Below, one piece after another: positions 27,501 to 42,058 of a DNA stretch of 64,000 nucleotides. The DNA is from Lasioglossum baleicum. Lineage: Eukaryota; Arthropoda; Insecta; Hymenoptera; Halictidae. The position numbers and the translations under genes are program-made. Where the stretch lies: NCBI RefSeq assembly GCF_051020765.1, contig NW_027469098.1, forward strand, positions 62,001 to 126,000, written 5' to 3'. The notes beneath the pieces were generated by a model. It did not search any database. It saw only the letters and a program-made list of their open reading frames with translations, and had not been told where the DNA came from. Within the stretch, counting starts at the first letter, position 1; each line of letters starts with the position of its first letter.

Positions 27501-30500
27501 GCGTTATGCGTTATGCGATGTGCGTTATGCGTTATGCGTTATGCGTTATGCGTTAAGCATTATGACTTTTTCATTGAGCGTTATGCGTTATGACTTTTCC
27601 ATTGAGCGTTATGCGTTATGCGTTAAGCATTATGACTTTTTCATTGAGCGTTATGCGTTATGACTTTTCCATTGAGCGTTATGCGTTATTCGTTATGGGT
27701 TATGCGTTATGCGTTATGCGTTATGCGTTATGCGTTATGCGTTATGCGTTATGCGTTATGCGTTATGCGTTATGCGTTATGCGTTATGCGTTATGCGTTA
27801 TGCGTTATGCGTTATGCGTTATGCGTTATGCGTTATGCGTTATGCGTTATGCGTTATGCGTTATGCGTTATGCGTTATGCGTTATGCGTTATGCGTTATG
27901 CGTTATGCGTTATGCGTTATGCGTTATGCGTTATGCGTTATGCGTTATGCGTTATGCGTTATGCGTTATGCGTTATGCGTTATGCGTTATGCGTTATGCG
28001 TTATGCGTTATGCGTTATGCGTTATGCGTTATGCGTTATGCGTTATGCGTTATGCGTTATGCGTTATGCGTTATGCGTTATGCGTTATGCGTTATGCGTT
28101 ATGCGTTATGCGTTATGCGTTATGCGTTATGCGTTATGCGTCATGCGTTATGCGTCATGCGTTATGCGTTATGCGTCATGCGTTATCCGTTATGCGTTAT
28201 GCGTTATGCGTTATGCGTTATGCGTTATGCGTTATGCGTTATGCGTTATGCGTTATGCGTTATGCGTTATGCGTTATGCGTTATGCGTTATGCGTTATGC
28301 GTTATGCGTTATGCGTTATGCGTTATGCGTTATGCGTTATGCGTTATGCGTTATGCGTTATGCGTTATGCGTTATGCGTTAAGCGTTATACGTTATGCGA
28401 TATGCGTTATTCGTTATGCGTTATGCGTTATGCGATATGCGTTATGCGTTATGCGTTATGCGTTATGCGTTATGCGTTATGCGTTATGCGTTATGCGTTA
28501 TGCGTTATGCGTTATGCGTTATGCGTTATGCGTTATGCGTTATGCGTTATGCGTTATGCGTTATGCGTTATGCGTTATGCGTTATGCGTTATGCGTTATG
28601 CGTTATGCGTTATGCGTTATGCGTTATGCGTTATGCGTTATGCGTTATGCGTTATGCGTTATGCGTTATGCGTTATGCGTTATGCGTTATGCGTTATGCG
28701 TTATGCGTAATGCGTTATGCGTTATGCGTTATGCGTTATGCGTTATGCGTTATGCGTTATGCGTTATGCGTTATGCGTTATGCGTTATGCGTTATGCGTT
28801 ATGCGTTATGCGTTATGCGTTATGCGTTATGCGTTATGCGTTATGCGTTATGCGTTATGCGTTATGCGTTATGCGTTATGCGTTATGCGTTATGCGTTAT
28901 GCGTTATGCGTTATGCGTTATGCGTTATGCGTTATGCGTTATGCGTTATGCGTTATGCGTTATGCGTTATGCGTTATGCGTTATGCGTTATGCGTTATGC
29001 GTTATGCGTTATGCGTTATGCGTTATGCGTTATGCGTTATGCGTTATGCGTTATGCGTTATGCGTTATGCGTTATGCGTTATGCGTTATGCGTTATGCGT
29101 TATGCGTTATGCGTTATGCGTTATGCGTTATGCGTTATGCGTTATGCGTTATGCGTTATGCGTTATGCGTTATGCGTTATGCGTCATGCGTTATGCGTCA
29201 TGCGTTATGCGTTATGCGTCATGCGTTATCCGTTATGCGTTATGCGTTATGCGCTATGCGTTATGCGTAATGCGTTATGCGTTATGCGTTATGCGTTATG
29301 CGTTACGCGTTATGCGTTATGCGTTATGCGTTATGCGTTATGCGTTATGCGTTATGCGTTATGCGTTATGCGTTATGCGTTATGCGTTATGCGTTATGCG
29401 TTATTTGTTATGCGTTATGCGTTATGTGTTATGCGTTGTGCTTTACGGGTTATGCGATATGCGTTATGCGTTATGACTTTTTCATTGGACGTTATGCGTT
29501 ATGCGATATGCGTTATGCGTTATGCGTTATGCGTTATGCGTTATGCGTTATGCGTTATGCGTTATGCGTTATGCGTTATGCGATATGCGTTATGCGTTAT
29601 GCGTTATGCGTTATGCGTTATGCGTTACGCGTTATGCGTTACGCGTTATGCGTTATGCGTTATGCGTTATGCGTTATGCGTTATGCGTTATTCGTTATGC
29701 GTTATGCGTTATGCGTTATGCGTTATGCGTTATGCGTTATGCGTTATGCGATGTGCGTTATGCGTTATGCGTTATGCGTTATGCGTTATGCGTTAAGGAT
29801 TATGACTTTTTCATTGAGCGTTATGCGTTATGACTTTTCCATTGAGCGTTATGCGTTATGCGTTATGCGTTATGCGTTATGCGTTAAGCATTATGACTTT
29901 TTCATTGAGCGTTATGCGTTATGACTTTTCCATTGAGCGTTATGCGTTATTCGTTATGGGTTATGCGTTATGCGTTATGGGTTATGCGTTATGCGTTATG
30001 CGTTATGCGTTATGCGTTATGCGTTATGCATTATGCGTTATGCGTTATCCGTTATGCGTTATGCGTTATGCGTAATGCGTTATGAGTAATGTGTCATGCG
30101 TTATCCGTTATGCGTTACGCGTTACGCGTTATGCGTTACGCGTTATGCGTTATCCGTTATGCTTTACGCGTTATGCGTTATGCGTTATGCGTTATGCGTC
30201 ATGCGTTATCCGTTATGCGTTATGCGTTATGCGTTATGCGTTATGCGTTATGCGTTATGCGTTATGCGTTATGCGTTATGCGTTATGCGTTATGCGTTAT
30301 GCGTTATGCGTTATGCGTTATGCGTTATGCGTTATGCGTTATGCGTTATGCGTTATGCGTTACGCGTTATGCGTTACGCGTTATGCGTTATGCGTTATGC
30401 GTTATGCGTTATGCGTTATGCGTTAAGGATTATGACTTTTTCATTGAGCGTTATGCGTTATGACTTTTCCATTGAGCGTTATGCGTTATGCGTTATGCGT

Positions 30501-33500
30501 TATGCGTTATGCGTTATGCGTTAAGCATTATGACTTTTTCATTGAGCGTTATGCGTTATGACTTTTCCATTGAGCGTTATGCGTTATTCGTTATGGGTTA
30601 TGCGTTATGCGTTATGGGTTATGCGTTATGCGTTATGCGTTATGCGTTATGCGTTATGCGTTATGCATTATGCGTTATGCGTTATCCGTTATGCGTTATG
30701 CGTTATGCGTAATGCGTTATGAGTAATGTGTCATGCGTTATCCGTTATGCGTTACGCGTTACGCGTTATGCGTTACGCGTTATGCGTTATCCGTTATGCT
30801 TTACGCGTTATGCGTTATGCGTTATGCGTTATGCGTCATGCGTTATCCGTTATGCGTTATGCGTTATGCGTTATGCGTTATGCGTTATGCGTTATGCGTT
30901 ATGCGTTATGCGTTATGCGTTATGCGTTATGCGTTATGCGTTATGCGTTATGCGTTATGCGTTATGCGTTATGCGTTATGCGTTATGCGTTACGCGTTAT
31001 GCGTTACGCGTTATGCGTTATGCGTTATGCGTTATGCGTTATGCGTTATGCGTCATGCGTTATCCGTTATGCGTTATGCGTTATGCGTTATGCGTTATGC
31101 GTTACGCGTTATGCGTTACGCGTTATGCGTTATGCGTTATGCGTTATGCGTTATGCGTTATTCGTTATGCGTTATGCGTTATGCGTTATGCGTTATGCGT
31201 TATGCGATGTGCGTTATGCGTTATGCGTTATGCGTTATGCGTTATGCGTTAAGCATTATGACTTTTTCATTGAGCGTTATGCGTTATGACTTTTCCATTG
31301 AGCGTTATGCGTTATGCGTTAAGCATTATGACTTTTTCATTGAGCGTTATGCGTTATGACTTTTCCATTGAGCGTTATGCGTTATTCGTTATGGGTTATG
31401 CGTTATGCGTTATGCGTTATGCGTTATGCGTTATGCGTTATGCGTTATGCGTTATGCGTTATGCGTTATGCGTTATGCGTTATGCGTTATGCGTTATGCG
31501 TTATGCGTTATGCGTTATGCGTTATGCGTTATGCGTTATGCGTTATGCGTTATGCGTTATGCGTTATGCGTTATGCGTTATGCGTTATGCGTTATGCGTT
31601 ATGCGTTATGCGTTATGCGTTATGCGTTATGCGTTATGCGTTATGCGTTATGCGTTATGCGTTATGCGTTATGCGTTATGCGTTATGCGTTATGCGTTAT
31701 GCGTTATGCGTTATGCGTTATGCGTTATGCGTTATGCGTTATGCGTTATGCGTTATGCGTCATGCGTTATGCGTCATGCGTTATGCGTTATGCGTCATGC
31801 GTTATCCGTTATGCGTTATGCGTTATGCGTTATGCGTTATGCGTTATGCGTTATGCGTTATGCGTTATGCGTTATGCGTTATGCGTTATGCGTTATGCGT
31901 TATGCGTTATGCGTTATGCGTTATGCGTTATGCGTTATGCGTTATGCGTTATGCGTTATGCGTTATGCGTTATGCGTTATGCGTTATGCGTTATGCGTTA
32001 TGCGTTATGCGTTATGCGTTAAGCGTTATACGTTATGCGATATGCGTTATTCGTTATGCGTTATGCGTTATGCGATATGCGTTATGCGTTATGCGTTATG
32101 CGTTATGCGTTATGCGTTATGCGTTATGCGTTATGCGTTATGCGTTATGCGTTATGCGTTATGCGTTATGCGTTATGCGTTATGCGTTATGCGTTATGCG
32201 TTATGCGTTATGCGTTATGCGTTATGCGTTATGCGTTATGCGTTATGCGTTATGCGTTATGCGTTATGCGTTATGCGTTATGCGTTATGCGTTATGCGTT
32301 ATGCGTTATGCGTTATGCGTTATGCGTTATGCGTTATGCGTTATGCGTTATGCGTTATGCGTAATGCGTTATGCGTTATGCGTTATGCGTTATGCGTTAT
32401 GCGTTATGCGTTATGCGTTATGCGTTATGCGTTATGCGTTATGCGTTATGCGTTATGCGTTATGCGTTATGCGTTATGCGTTATGCGTTATGCGTTATGC
32501 GTTATGCGTTATGCGTTATGCGTTATGCGTTATGCGTTATGCGTTATGCGTTATGCGTTATGCGTTATGCGTTATGCGTTATGCGTTATGCGTTATGCGT
32601 TATGCGTTATGCGTTATGCGTTATGCGTTATGCGTTATGCGTTATGCGTTATGCGTTATGCGTTATGCGTTATGCGTTATGCGTTATGCGTTATGCGTTA
32701 TGCGTTATGCGTTATGCGTTATGCGTTATGCGTTATGCGTTATGCGTTATGCGTTATGCGTTATGCGTTATGCGTTATGCGTTATGCGTTATGCGTTATG
32801 CGTTATGCGTTATGCGTTATGCGTCATGCGTTATGCGTCATGCGTTATGCGTTATGCGTCATGCGTTATCCGTTATGCGTTATGCGTTATGCGCTATGCG
32901 TTATGCGTAATGCGTTATGCGTTATGCGTTATGCGTTATGCGTTACGCGTTATGCGTTATGCGTTATGCGTTATGCGTTATGCGTTATGCGTTATGCGTT
33001 ATGCGTTATGCGTTATGCGTTATGCGTTATTTGTTATGCGTTATGCGTTATGTGTTATGCGTTGTGCTTTACGGGTTATGCGATATGCGTTATGCGTTAT
33101 GACTTTTTCATTGGACGTTATGCGTTATGCGATATGCGTTATGCGTTATGCGTTATGCGTTATGCGTTATGCGTTATGCGTTATGCGTTATGCGTTATGC
33201 GTTATGCGATATGCGTTATGCGTTATGCGTTATGCGTTATGCGTTATGCGTTACGCGTTATGCGTTACGCGTTATGCGTTATGCGTTATGCGTTATGCGT
33301 TATGCGTTATGCGTTATGCGTTATGCGTTATGCGTTATGCGTTATGCGTTATGCGTTATGCGTTATGCGTTATGCGTTAAGCGTTATACGTTATGCGATA
33401 TGCGTTATTCGTTATGCGTTATGCGTTATGCGATATGCGTTATGCGTTATGCGTTATGCGTTATGCGTTATGCGTTATGCGTTATGCGTTATGCGTTATG

Positions 33501-36500
33501 CGTTATGCGTTATGCGTTATGCGTTATGCGTTATGCGTTATGCGTTATGCGTTATGCGTTATGCGTTATGCGTTATGCGTTATGCGTTATGCGTTATGCG
33601 TTATGCGTTATGCGTTATGCGTTATGCGTTATGCGTTATGCGTTATGCGTTATGCGTTATGCGTTATGCGTTATGCGTTATGCGTTATGCGTTATGCGTT
33701 ATGCGTTATGCGTTATGCGTAATGCGTTATGCGTTATGCGTTATGCGTTATGCGTTATGCGTTATGCGTTATGCGTTATGCGTTATGCGTTATGCGTTAT
33801 GCGTTATGCGTTATGCGTTATGCGTTATGCGTTATGCGTTATGCGTTATGCGTTATGCGTTATGCGTTATGCGTTATGCGTTATGCGTTATGCGTTATGC
33901 GTTATGCGTTATGCGTTATGCGTTATGCGTTATGCGTTATGCGTTATGCGTTATGCGTTATGCGTTATGCGTTATGCGTTATGCGTTATGCGTTATGCGT
34001 TATGCGTTATGCGTTATGCGTTATGCGTTATGCGTTATGCGTTATGCGTTATGCGTTATGCGTTATGCGTTATGCGTTATGCGTTATGCGTTATGCGTTA
34101 TGCGTTATGCGTTATGCGTTATGCGTTATGCGTTATGCGTTATGCGTTATGCGTTATGCGTTATGCGTCATGCGTTATGCGTCATGCGTTATGCGTTATG
34201 CGTCATGCGTTATCCGTTATGCGTTATGCGTTATGCGCTATGCGTTATGCGTAATGCGTTATGCGTTATGCGTTATGCGTTATGCGTTACGCGTTATGCG
34301 TTATGCGTTATGCGTTATGCGTTATGCGTTATGCGTTATGCGTTATGCGTTATGCGTTATGCGTTATGCGTTATTTGTTATGCGTTATGCGTTATGTGTT
34401 ATGCGTTGTGCTTTACGGGTTATGCGATATGCGTTATGCGTTATGACTTTTTCATTGGACGTTATGCGTTATGCGATATGCGTTATGCGTTATGCGTTAT
34501 GCGTTATGCGTTATGCGTTATGCGTTATGCGTTATGCGTTATGCGTTATGCGATATGCGTTATGCGTTATGCGTTATGCGTTATGCGTTATGCGTTACGC
34601 GTTATGCGTTACGCGTTATGCGTTATGCGTTATGCGTTATGCGTTATGCGTTATGCGTTATTCGTTATGCGTTATGCGTTATGCGTTATGCGTTATGCGT
34701 TATGCGTTATGCGTTATGCGATGTGCGTTATGCGTTATGCGTTATGCGTTATGCGTTATGCGTTAAGGATTATGACTTTTTCATTGAGCGTTATGCGTTA
34801 TGACTTTTCCATTGAGCGTTATGCGTTATGCGTTATGCGTTATGCGTTATGCGTTATGCGTTAAGCATTATGACTTTTTCATTGAGCGTTATGCGTTATG
34901 ACTTTTCCATTGAGCGTTATGCGTTATTCGTTATGGGTTATGCGTTATGCGTTATGGGTTATGCGTTATGCGTTATGCGTTATGCGTTATGCGTTATGCG
35001 TTATGCATTATGCGTTATGCGTTATCCGTTATGCGTTATGCGTTATGCGTAATGCGTTATGAGTAATGTGTCATGCGTTATCCGTTATGCGTTACGCGTT
35101 ACGCGTTATGCGTTACGCGTTATGCGTTATCCGTTATGCTTTACGCGTTATGCGTTATGCGTTATGCGTTATGCGTCATGCGTTATCCGTTATGCGTTAT
35201 GCGTTATGCGTTATGCGTTATGCGTTATGCGTTATGCGTTATGCGTTATGCGTTATGCGTTATGCGTTATGCGTTATGCGTTATGCGTTATGCGTTATGC
35301 GTTATGCGTTATGCGTTATGCGTTATGCGTTATGCGTTATGCGTTATGCGTTATGCGTTCTGCGTTATGCGTTATGCGTTATGCGTTATGCGTTATGCGT
35401 TATGCGTTATGCGTTATGCGTTATGCGTTATGCGTTATGCGTTATGCGTTATGCGTTATGCGTTATGCGTTATGCGTTATGCGTTATGCGTTATGCGTTA
35501 TGCGTTATGCGTTATGCGTTATGCGTTATGCGTTATGCGTTATGCGTTATGCGTTATGCGTTATGCGTTATGCGTTATGCGTTATGCGTTATGCGTTATG
35601 CGTTATGCGTTATGCGTTATGCGTTATGCGCTATGCGTTATGCGTTATGCGTTATGCGTTATGCGTTATGCGTTATGTGTTATGCGTTATGCGTTATGTG
35701 TTATGCGTTGTGCTTTACGGGTTATGCGATATGCGTTATGCGTTATGACTTTTTCATTGGACGTTATGCGTTATGCGATATGCGTTATGCGTTATGCGTT
35801 ATGCGTTATGCGTTAAGCGTTATGCGTTATGCGTTATGCGTTATGCGTTATGCGTTATGCGTTATGCGTTATGCGTTATGCGTTATGCGTTATCCGTTAT
35901 GCGTTATGCGTTATGCGTAATGCGTTATGAGTAATGTGTCATGCGTTATCCGTTATGCGTTACGCGTTACGCGTTATGCGTTACGCGTTATGCGTTATCC
36001 GTTATGCTTTACGCGTTATGCGTTATGCGTTATGCGTTATGCGTTATGCGTTATGTGTTATGCGTTATGCGTTATGTGTTATGCGTTGTGCTTTACGGGT
36101 TATGCGATATGCGTTATGCGTTATGACTTTTTCATTGGACGTTATGCGTTATGCGATATGCGTTATGCGTTATGCGTTATGCGTTATGCGTTATGCGTTA
36201 TGCGTTATGCGTTATGCGTTATGCGTTATGCGTTATGCGTTATGCGTTATGCGTTATGCGTTATGCGTTATGCGTTATGCGTTATGCGTTATGCGTTATG
36301 TGTTATGCGTTGTGCTTTACGGGTTATGCGATATGCGTTATGCGTTATGACTTTTTCATTGGACGTTATGCGTTATGCGATATGCGTTATGCGTTATGCG
36401 TTAAGGGTTATGCGTTATGCGTTATGCGTTATGCGTTATGCGTTATGCGTTATGCGTTATGCGTTATGCGTTATGCGTTATGCGTTATGCGTTATGCGTT

Positions 36501-39500
36501 ATGCGTTATGCGTTATGCGTTATGCGTTATGCGTTATGCGTTATGCGTTATGCGTTATGCGTTATGCGTTATGCGTTATGCGTTATGCGTTATGCGTTAT
36601 GCGTTATGCGTTATGCGTTATGCGTTATGCGTTATGCGTTATGCGTTATGCGTTATGCGTTATGCGTTATGCGTTATGCGTTATGCGTTATGCGTTATGC
36701 GTTATGCGTTATGCGTTATGCGTTATGCGTTATGCGTTATGCGTTATGCGTTATGCGTTATGCGTCATGCGTTATGCGTCATGCGTTATGCGTTATGCGT
36801 CATGCGTTATCCGTTATGCGTTATGCGTTATGCGTTATGCGTTATGCGTTATGCGTTATGCGTTATGCGTTATGCGTTATGCGTTATGCGTTATGCGTTA
36901 TGCGTTATGCGTTATGCGTTATGCGTTATGCGTTATGCGTTATGCGTTATGCGTTATGCGTTATGCGTTATGCGTTATGCGTTATGCGTTATGCGTTATG
37001 CGTTATGCGTTATGCGTTATGCGTTATGCGTTAAGCGTTATACGTTATGCGATATGCGTTATTCGTTATGCGTTATGCGTTATGCGATATGCGTTATGCG
37101 TTATGCGTTATGCGTTATGCGTTATGCGTTATGCGTTATGCGTTATGCGTTATGCGTTATGCGTTATGCGTTATGCGTTATGCGTTATGCGTTATGCGTT
37201 ATGCGTTATGCGTTATGCGTTATGCGTTATGCGTTATGCGTTATGCGTTATGCGTTATGCGTTATGCGTTATGCGTTATGCGTTATGCGTTATGCGTTAT
37301 GCGTTATGCGTTATGCGTTATGCGTTATGCGTTATGCGTTATGCGTTATGCGTTATGCGTTATGCGTTATGCGTAATGCGTTATGCGTTATGCGTTATGC
37401 GTTATGCGTTATGCGTTATGCGTTATGCGTTATGCGTTATGCGTTATGCGTTATGCGTTATGCGTTATGCGTTATGCGTTATGCGTTATGCGTTATGCGT
37501 TATGCGTTATGCGTTATGCGTTATGCGTTATGCGTTATGCGTTATGCGTTATGCGTTATGCGTTATGCGTTATGCGTTATGCGTTATGCGTTATGCGTTA
37601 TGCGTTATGCGTTATGCGTTATGCGTTATGCGTTATGCGTTATGCGTTATGCGTTATGCGTTATGCGTTATGCGTTATGCGTTATGCGTTATGCGTTATG
37701 CGTTATGCGTTATGCGTTATGCGTTATGCGTTATGCGTTATGCGTTATGCGTTATGCGTTATGCGTTATGCGTTATGCGTTATGCGTTATGCGTTATGCG
37801 TTATGCGTTATGCGTTATGCGTTATGCGTTATGCGTTATGCGTTATGCGTTATGCGTTATGCGTTATGCGTTATGCGTTATGCGTTATGCGATATGCGTT
37901 ATGCGTTATGCGTTATGCGTTATGCGTTATGCGTTACGCGTTATTTGTTATGCGTTATGCGTTATGTGTTATGCGTTGTGCTTTACGGGTTATGCGATAT
38001 GCGTTATGCGTTATGACTTTTTCATTGGACGTTATGCGTTATGCGATATGCGTTATGCGTTATGCGTTATGCGTTATGCGTTATGCGTTATGCGTTATGC
38101 GTTATGCGTTATGCGTTATGCGATATGCGTTATGCGTTATGCGTTATGCGTTATGCGTTATGCGTTACGCGTTATGCGTTACGCGTTATGCGTTATGCGT
38201 TATGCGTTATGCGTTATGCGTTATGCGTTATTCGTTATGCGTTATGCGTTATGCGTTATGCGTTATGCGTTATGCGTTATGCGTTATGCGATGTGCGTTA
38301 TGCGTTATGCGTTATGCGTTATGCGTTATGCGTTAAGGATTATGACTTTTTCATTGAGCGTTATGCGTTATGACTTTTCCATTGAGCGTTATGCGTTATG
38401 CGTTATGCGTTATGCGTTATGCGTTATGCGTTAAGCATTATGACTTTTTCATTGAGCGTTATGCGTTATGACTTTTCCATTGAGCGTTATGCGTTATTCG
38501 TTATGGGTTATGCGTTATGCGTTATGGGTTATGCGTTATGCGTTATGCGTTATGCGTTATGCGTTATGCGTTATGCATTATGCGTTATGCGTTATCCGTT
38601 ATGCGTTATGCGTTATGCGTAATGCGTTATGAGTAATGTGTCATGCGTTATCCGTTATGCGTTACGCGTTACGCGTTATGCGTTACGCGTTATGCGTTAT
38701 CCGTTATGCTTTACGCGTTATGCGTTATGCGTTATGCGTTATGCGTCATGCGTTATCCGTTATGCGTTATGCGTTATGCGTTATGCGTTATGCGTTATGC
38801 GTTATGCGTTATGCGTTATGCGTTATGCGTTATGCGTTATGCGTTATGCGTTATGCGTTATGCGTTATGCGTTATGCGTTATGCGTTATGCGTTATGCGT
38901 TATGCGTTATGCGTTATGCGTTATGCGTTATGCGTTCTGCGTTATGCGTTATGCGTTATGCGTTATGCGTTATGCGTTATGCGTTATGCGTTATGCGTTA
39001 TGCGTTATGCGTTATGCGTTATGCGTTATGCGTTATGCGTTATGCGTTATGCGTTATGCGTTATGCGTTATGCGTTATGCGTTATGCGTTATGCGTTATG
39101 CGTTATGCGTTATGCGTTATGCGTTATGCGTTATGCGTTATGCGTTATGCGTTATGCGTTATGCGTTATGCGTTATGCGTTATGCGTTATGCGTTATGCG
39201 TTATGCGTTATGCGCTATGCGTTATGCGTTATGCGTTATGCGTTATGCGTTATGCGTTATGTGTTATGCGTTATGCGTTATGTGTTATGCGTTGTGCTTT
39301 ACGGGTTATGCGATATGCGTTATGCGTTATGACTTTTTCATTGGACGTTATGCGTTATGCGATATGCGTTATGCGTTATGCGTTATGCGTTATGCGTTAT
39401 GCGTTAAGCGTTATGCGTTATGCGTTATGCGTTATGCGTTATGCGTTATGCGTTATGCGTTATGCGTTATGCGTTATGCGTTATCCGTTATGCGTTATGC

Positions 39501-41499
39501 GTTATGCGTAATGCGTTATGAGTAATGTGTCATGCGTTATCCGTTATGCGTTACGCGTTACGCGTTATGCGTTACGCGTTATGCGTTATCCGTTATGCTT
39601 TACGCGTTATGCGTTATGCGTTATGCGTTATGCGTTATGCGTTATGTGTTATGCGTTATGCGTTATGTGTTATGCGTTGTGCTTTACGGGTTATGCGATA
39701 TGCGTTATGCGTTATGACTTTTTCATTGGACGTTATGCGTTATGCGATATGCGTTATGCGTTATGCGTTATGCGTTATGCGTTATGCGTTATGCGTTATG
39801 CGTTATGCGTTATGCGTTATGCGTTATGCGTTATGCGTTATGCGTTATGCGTTATGCGTTATGCGTTATGCGTTATGCGTTATGTGTTATGCGTTGTGCT
39901 TTACGGGTTATGCGATATGCGTTATGCGTTATGACTTTTTCATTGAACGTTATGCGATATGCGATATGCGTTATGCGTTATGCGTTATGCGTTATGCGTT
40001 ATGCGTTATGCGTTATGCGATATGCGTTATGCGTTATGCGTTATGCGTTATGCGTTATGCGTTATGCGTTATGCGTTATGCGTTATGCGTTATGCGTTAT
40101 GCGTTATGCGTTATGCGTTATGCGTTATGCGTTATGCGTTATGCGTTATGCGTTATGCGTTATGCGTTATGCGTTATGCGTTATGCGTTATGCGTTATGC
40201 GTTATGCGTTATGCGTTATGCGTTATGCGTTATGCGTTATGCGTTATGCGTTATGCGTTATGCGTTATGCGTTATGCGTTATGCGTTATGCGTTATGCGT
40301 TATGCGTTATGCGTTATGCGTTATGCGTTATGCGTTATGCGTTATGCGTTATGCGTTATGCGTTATGCGTTATGCGTTATGCGTTATGCGTTATGCGTTA
40401 TGCGTTATGCGTTATGCGTTATGCGTTATGCGTTATGCGTTATGCGTTATGCGTTATGCGTTATGCGTTATGCGTTATGCGTTATGCGTTATGCGTTATG
40501 CGTTATGCGTTATGCGTTATGCGTTATGCGTTATGCGTTATGCGTTATGCGTTATGCGTTATGCGTTATGCGTTATGCGTTATGCGTTATGCGTTATGCG
40601 TTATGCGTTATGCGTTATGCGTTATGCGTTATGCGTTATGCGTTATGCGTTATGCGTTATCCGTTATGCGTTATGCGATATGCGTTATTCGTTATGCGTT
40701 ATGCGTTATGCGTTATGCGTTATCCGTTATCCGTTATGCGTTACGCGTTACGCGTTATGGGTTATGCGTTATGCGTTATCCGTTATGCTTTACGCGTTAT
40801 GCGTTATGCGTTATGCGTTATGCGTCATGCGTTATCCGTTATGCGTTATGCGTTATGCGTTATGCGTTATGCGTTATGCGTTATGCGTTATGCGTTATGC
40901 GTTATGCGTTATGCGTTATGCGTTATGCGTTATGCGTTATGCGTTATGCGTTATGCGTTATGCGTTATGCGTTATGCGTTATGCGTTATGCGTTATGCGT
41001 TATGCGTTATGCGTTATGCGTTATGCGTTATGCGTTATGCGTTATGCGTTATGCGTTATGCGTTATGCGTTATGCGTTATGCGTTATGCGTTATGCGTTA
41101 CGCGTTATGCGTTACGCGTTATGCGTTATGCGTTATGCGTTATGCGTTATGCGTTATTCGTTATGCGTTATGCGTTATGCGTTATGCGTTATGCGTTATG
41201 CGATGTGCGTTATGCGTTATGCGTTATGCGTTATGCGTTAAGCATTATGACTTTTTCATTGAGCGTTATGCGTTATGACTTTTCCATTGAGCGTTATGCG
41301 TTATGCGTTAAGCATTATGACTTTTTCATTGAGCGTTATGCGTTATGACTTTTCCATTGAGCGTTATGCGTTATTCGTTATGGGTTATGCGTTATGCGTT
41401 ATGGGTTATGCGTTATGCGTTATGCGTTATGCGTTATGCGTTATGCATTATGCGTTATGCGTTATCCGTTATGCGTTATGCGTTATGCGTAATGCGTTA
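24594..41499 (+). repeat. Dispersed satellite block, copies at 24594-26568 and 39518-41499
   Basis: The two blocks have nearly the same length (1974 and 1981 bp, one unit apart) and share an unusual order: CTTTACGGG module ending TTGGACG, a second one ending TTGAACG followed by GCGATATGCGATATG, a long pure run, then CCGTTAT, GCGATAT, TCGTTAT, two adjacent CCGTTAT units, tandem GCGTTAC units and a GGGTTAT unit. The second half recurs near 43780-44590 and 52640-53000. One difference is a GCCTTAT unit near 25966, present only in the first copy. The copies lie about 14.9 kb apart. Confidence 0.82.
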
Positions 41500-42058
41500 T
41501 GAGTAATGTGTCATGCGTTATGCGTTATGCGTTATGCGTTATGCGTTATGCGTTATGCGTTATGCGTTACGCGTTATGCGTTATGCGTTATGCGTTATGC
41601 GTTATTCGTCATGCGTTATGCGTTATGCGTTATGCGTTATGCGTTATGCGTTATGCGTTATGCGTTATGCGTTATGCGTTATGCGTTATGCGTTATGCGT
41701 TATGCGTTATGCGTTATGCGTTATGCGTTATGCGTTATGCGTTATGCGTTATGCGTTATGCGTTATGCGTTAGGCGTTATGCGTTACGCGTTATGCGTTA
41801 TGCGTTATGCGTTATGCGTTATGCGTTATGCGTTATGCGTTATGCGTTATGCGTTATGCGTTATGCGTTATGCGTTATGCGTTATGCGTTATGCGTTATG
41901 CGTTATGCGTTATGCGTTATGCGTTATGCGTTATGCGTTATTCGTTATGCGTTATGCGTTATGCGTTATGCGTTATGCGTTATGCGATGTGCGTTATGCG
42001 TTATGCGTTATGCGTTATGCGTTAAGCATTATGACTTTTTCATTGAGCGTTATGCGTT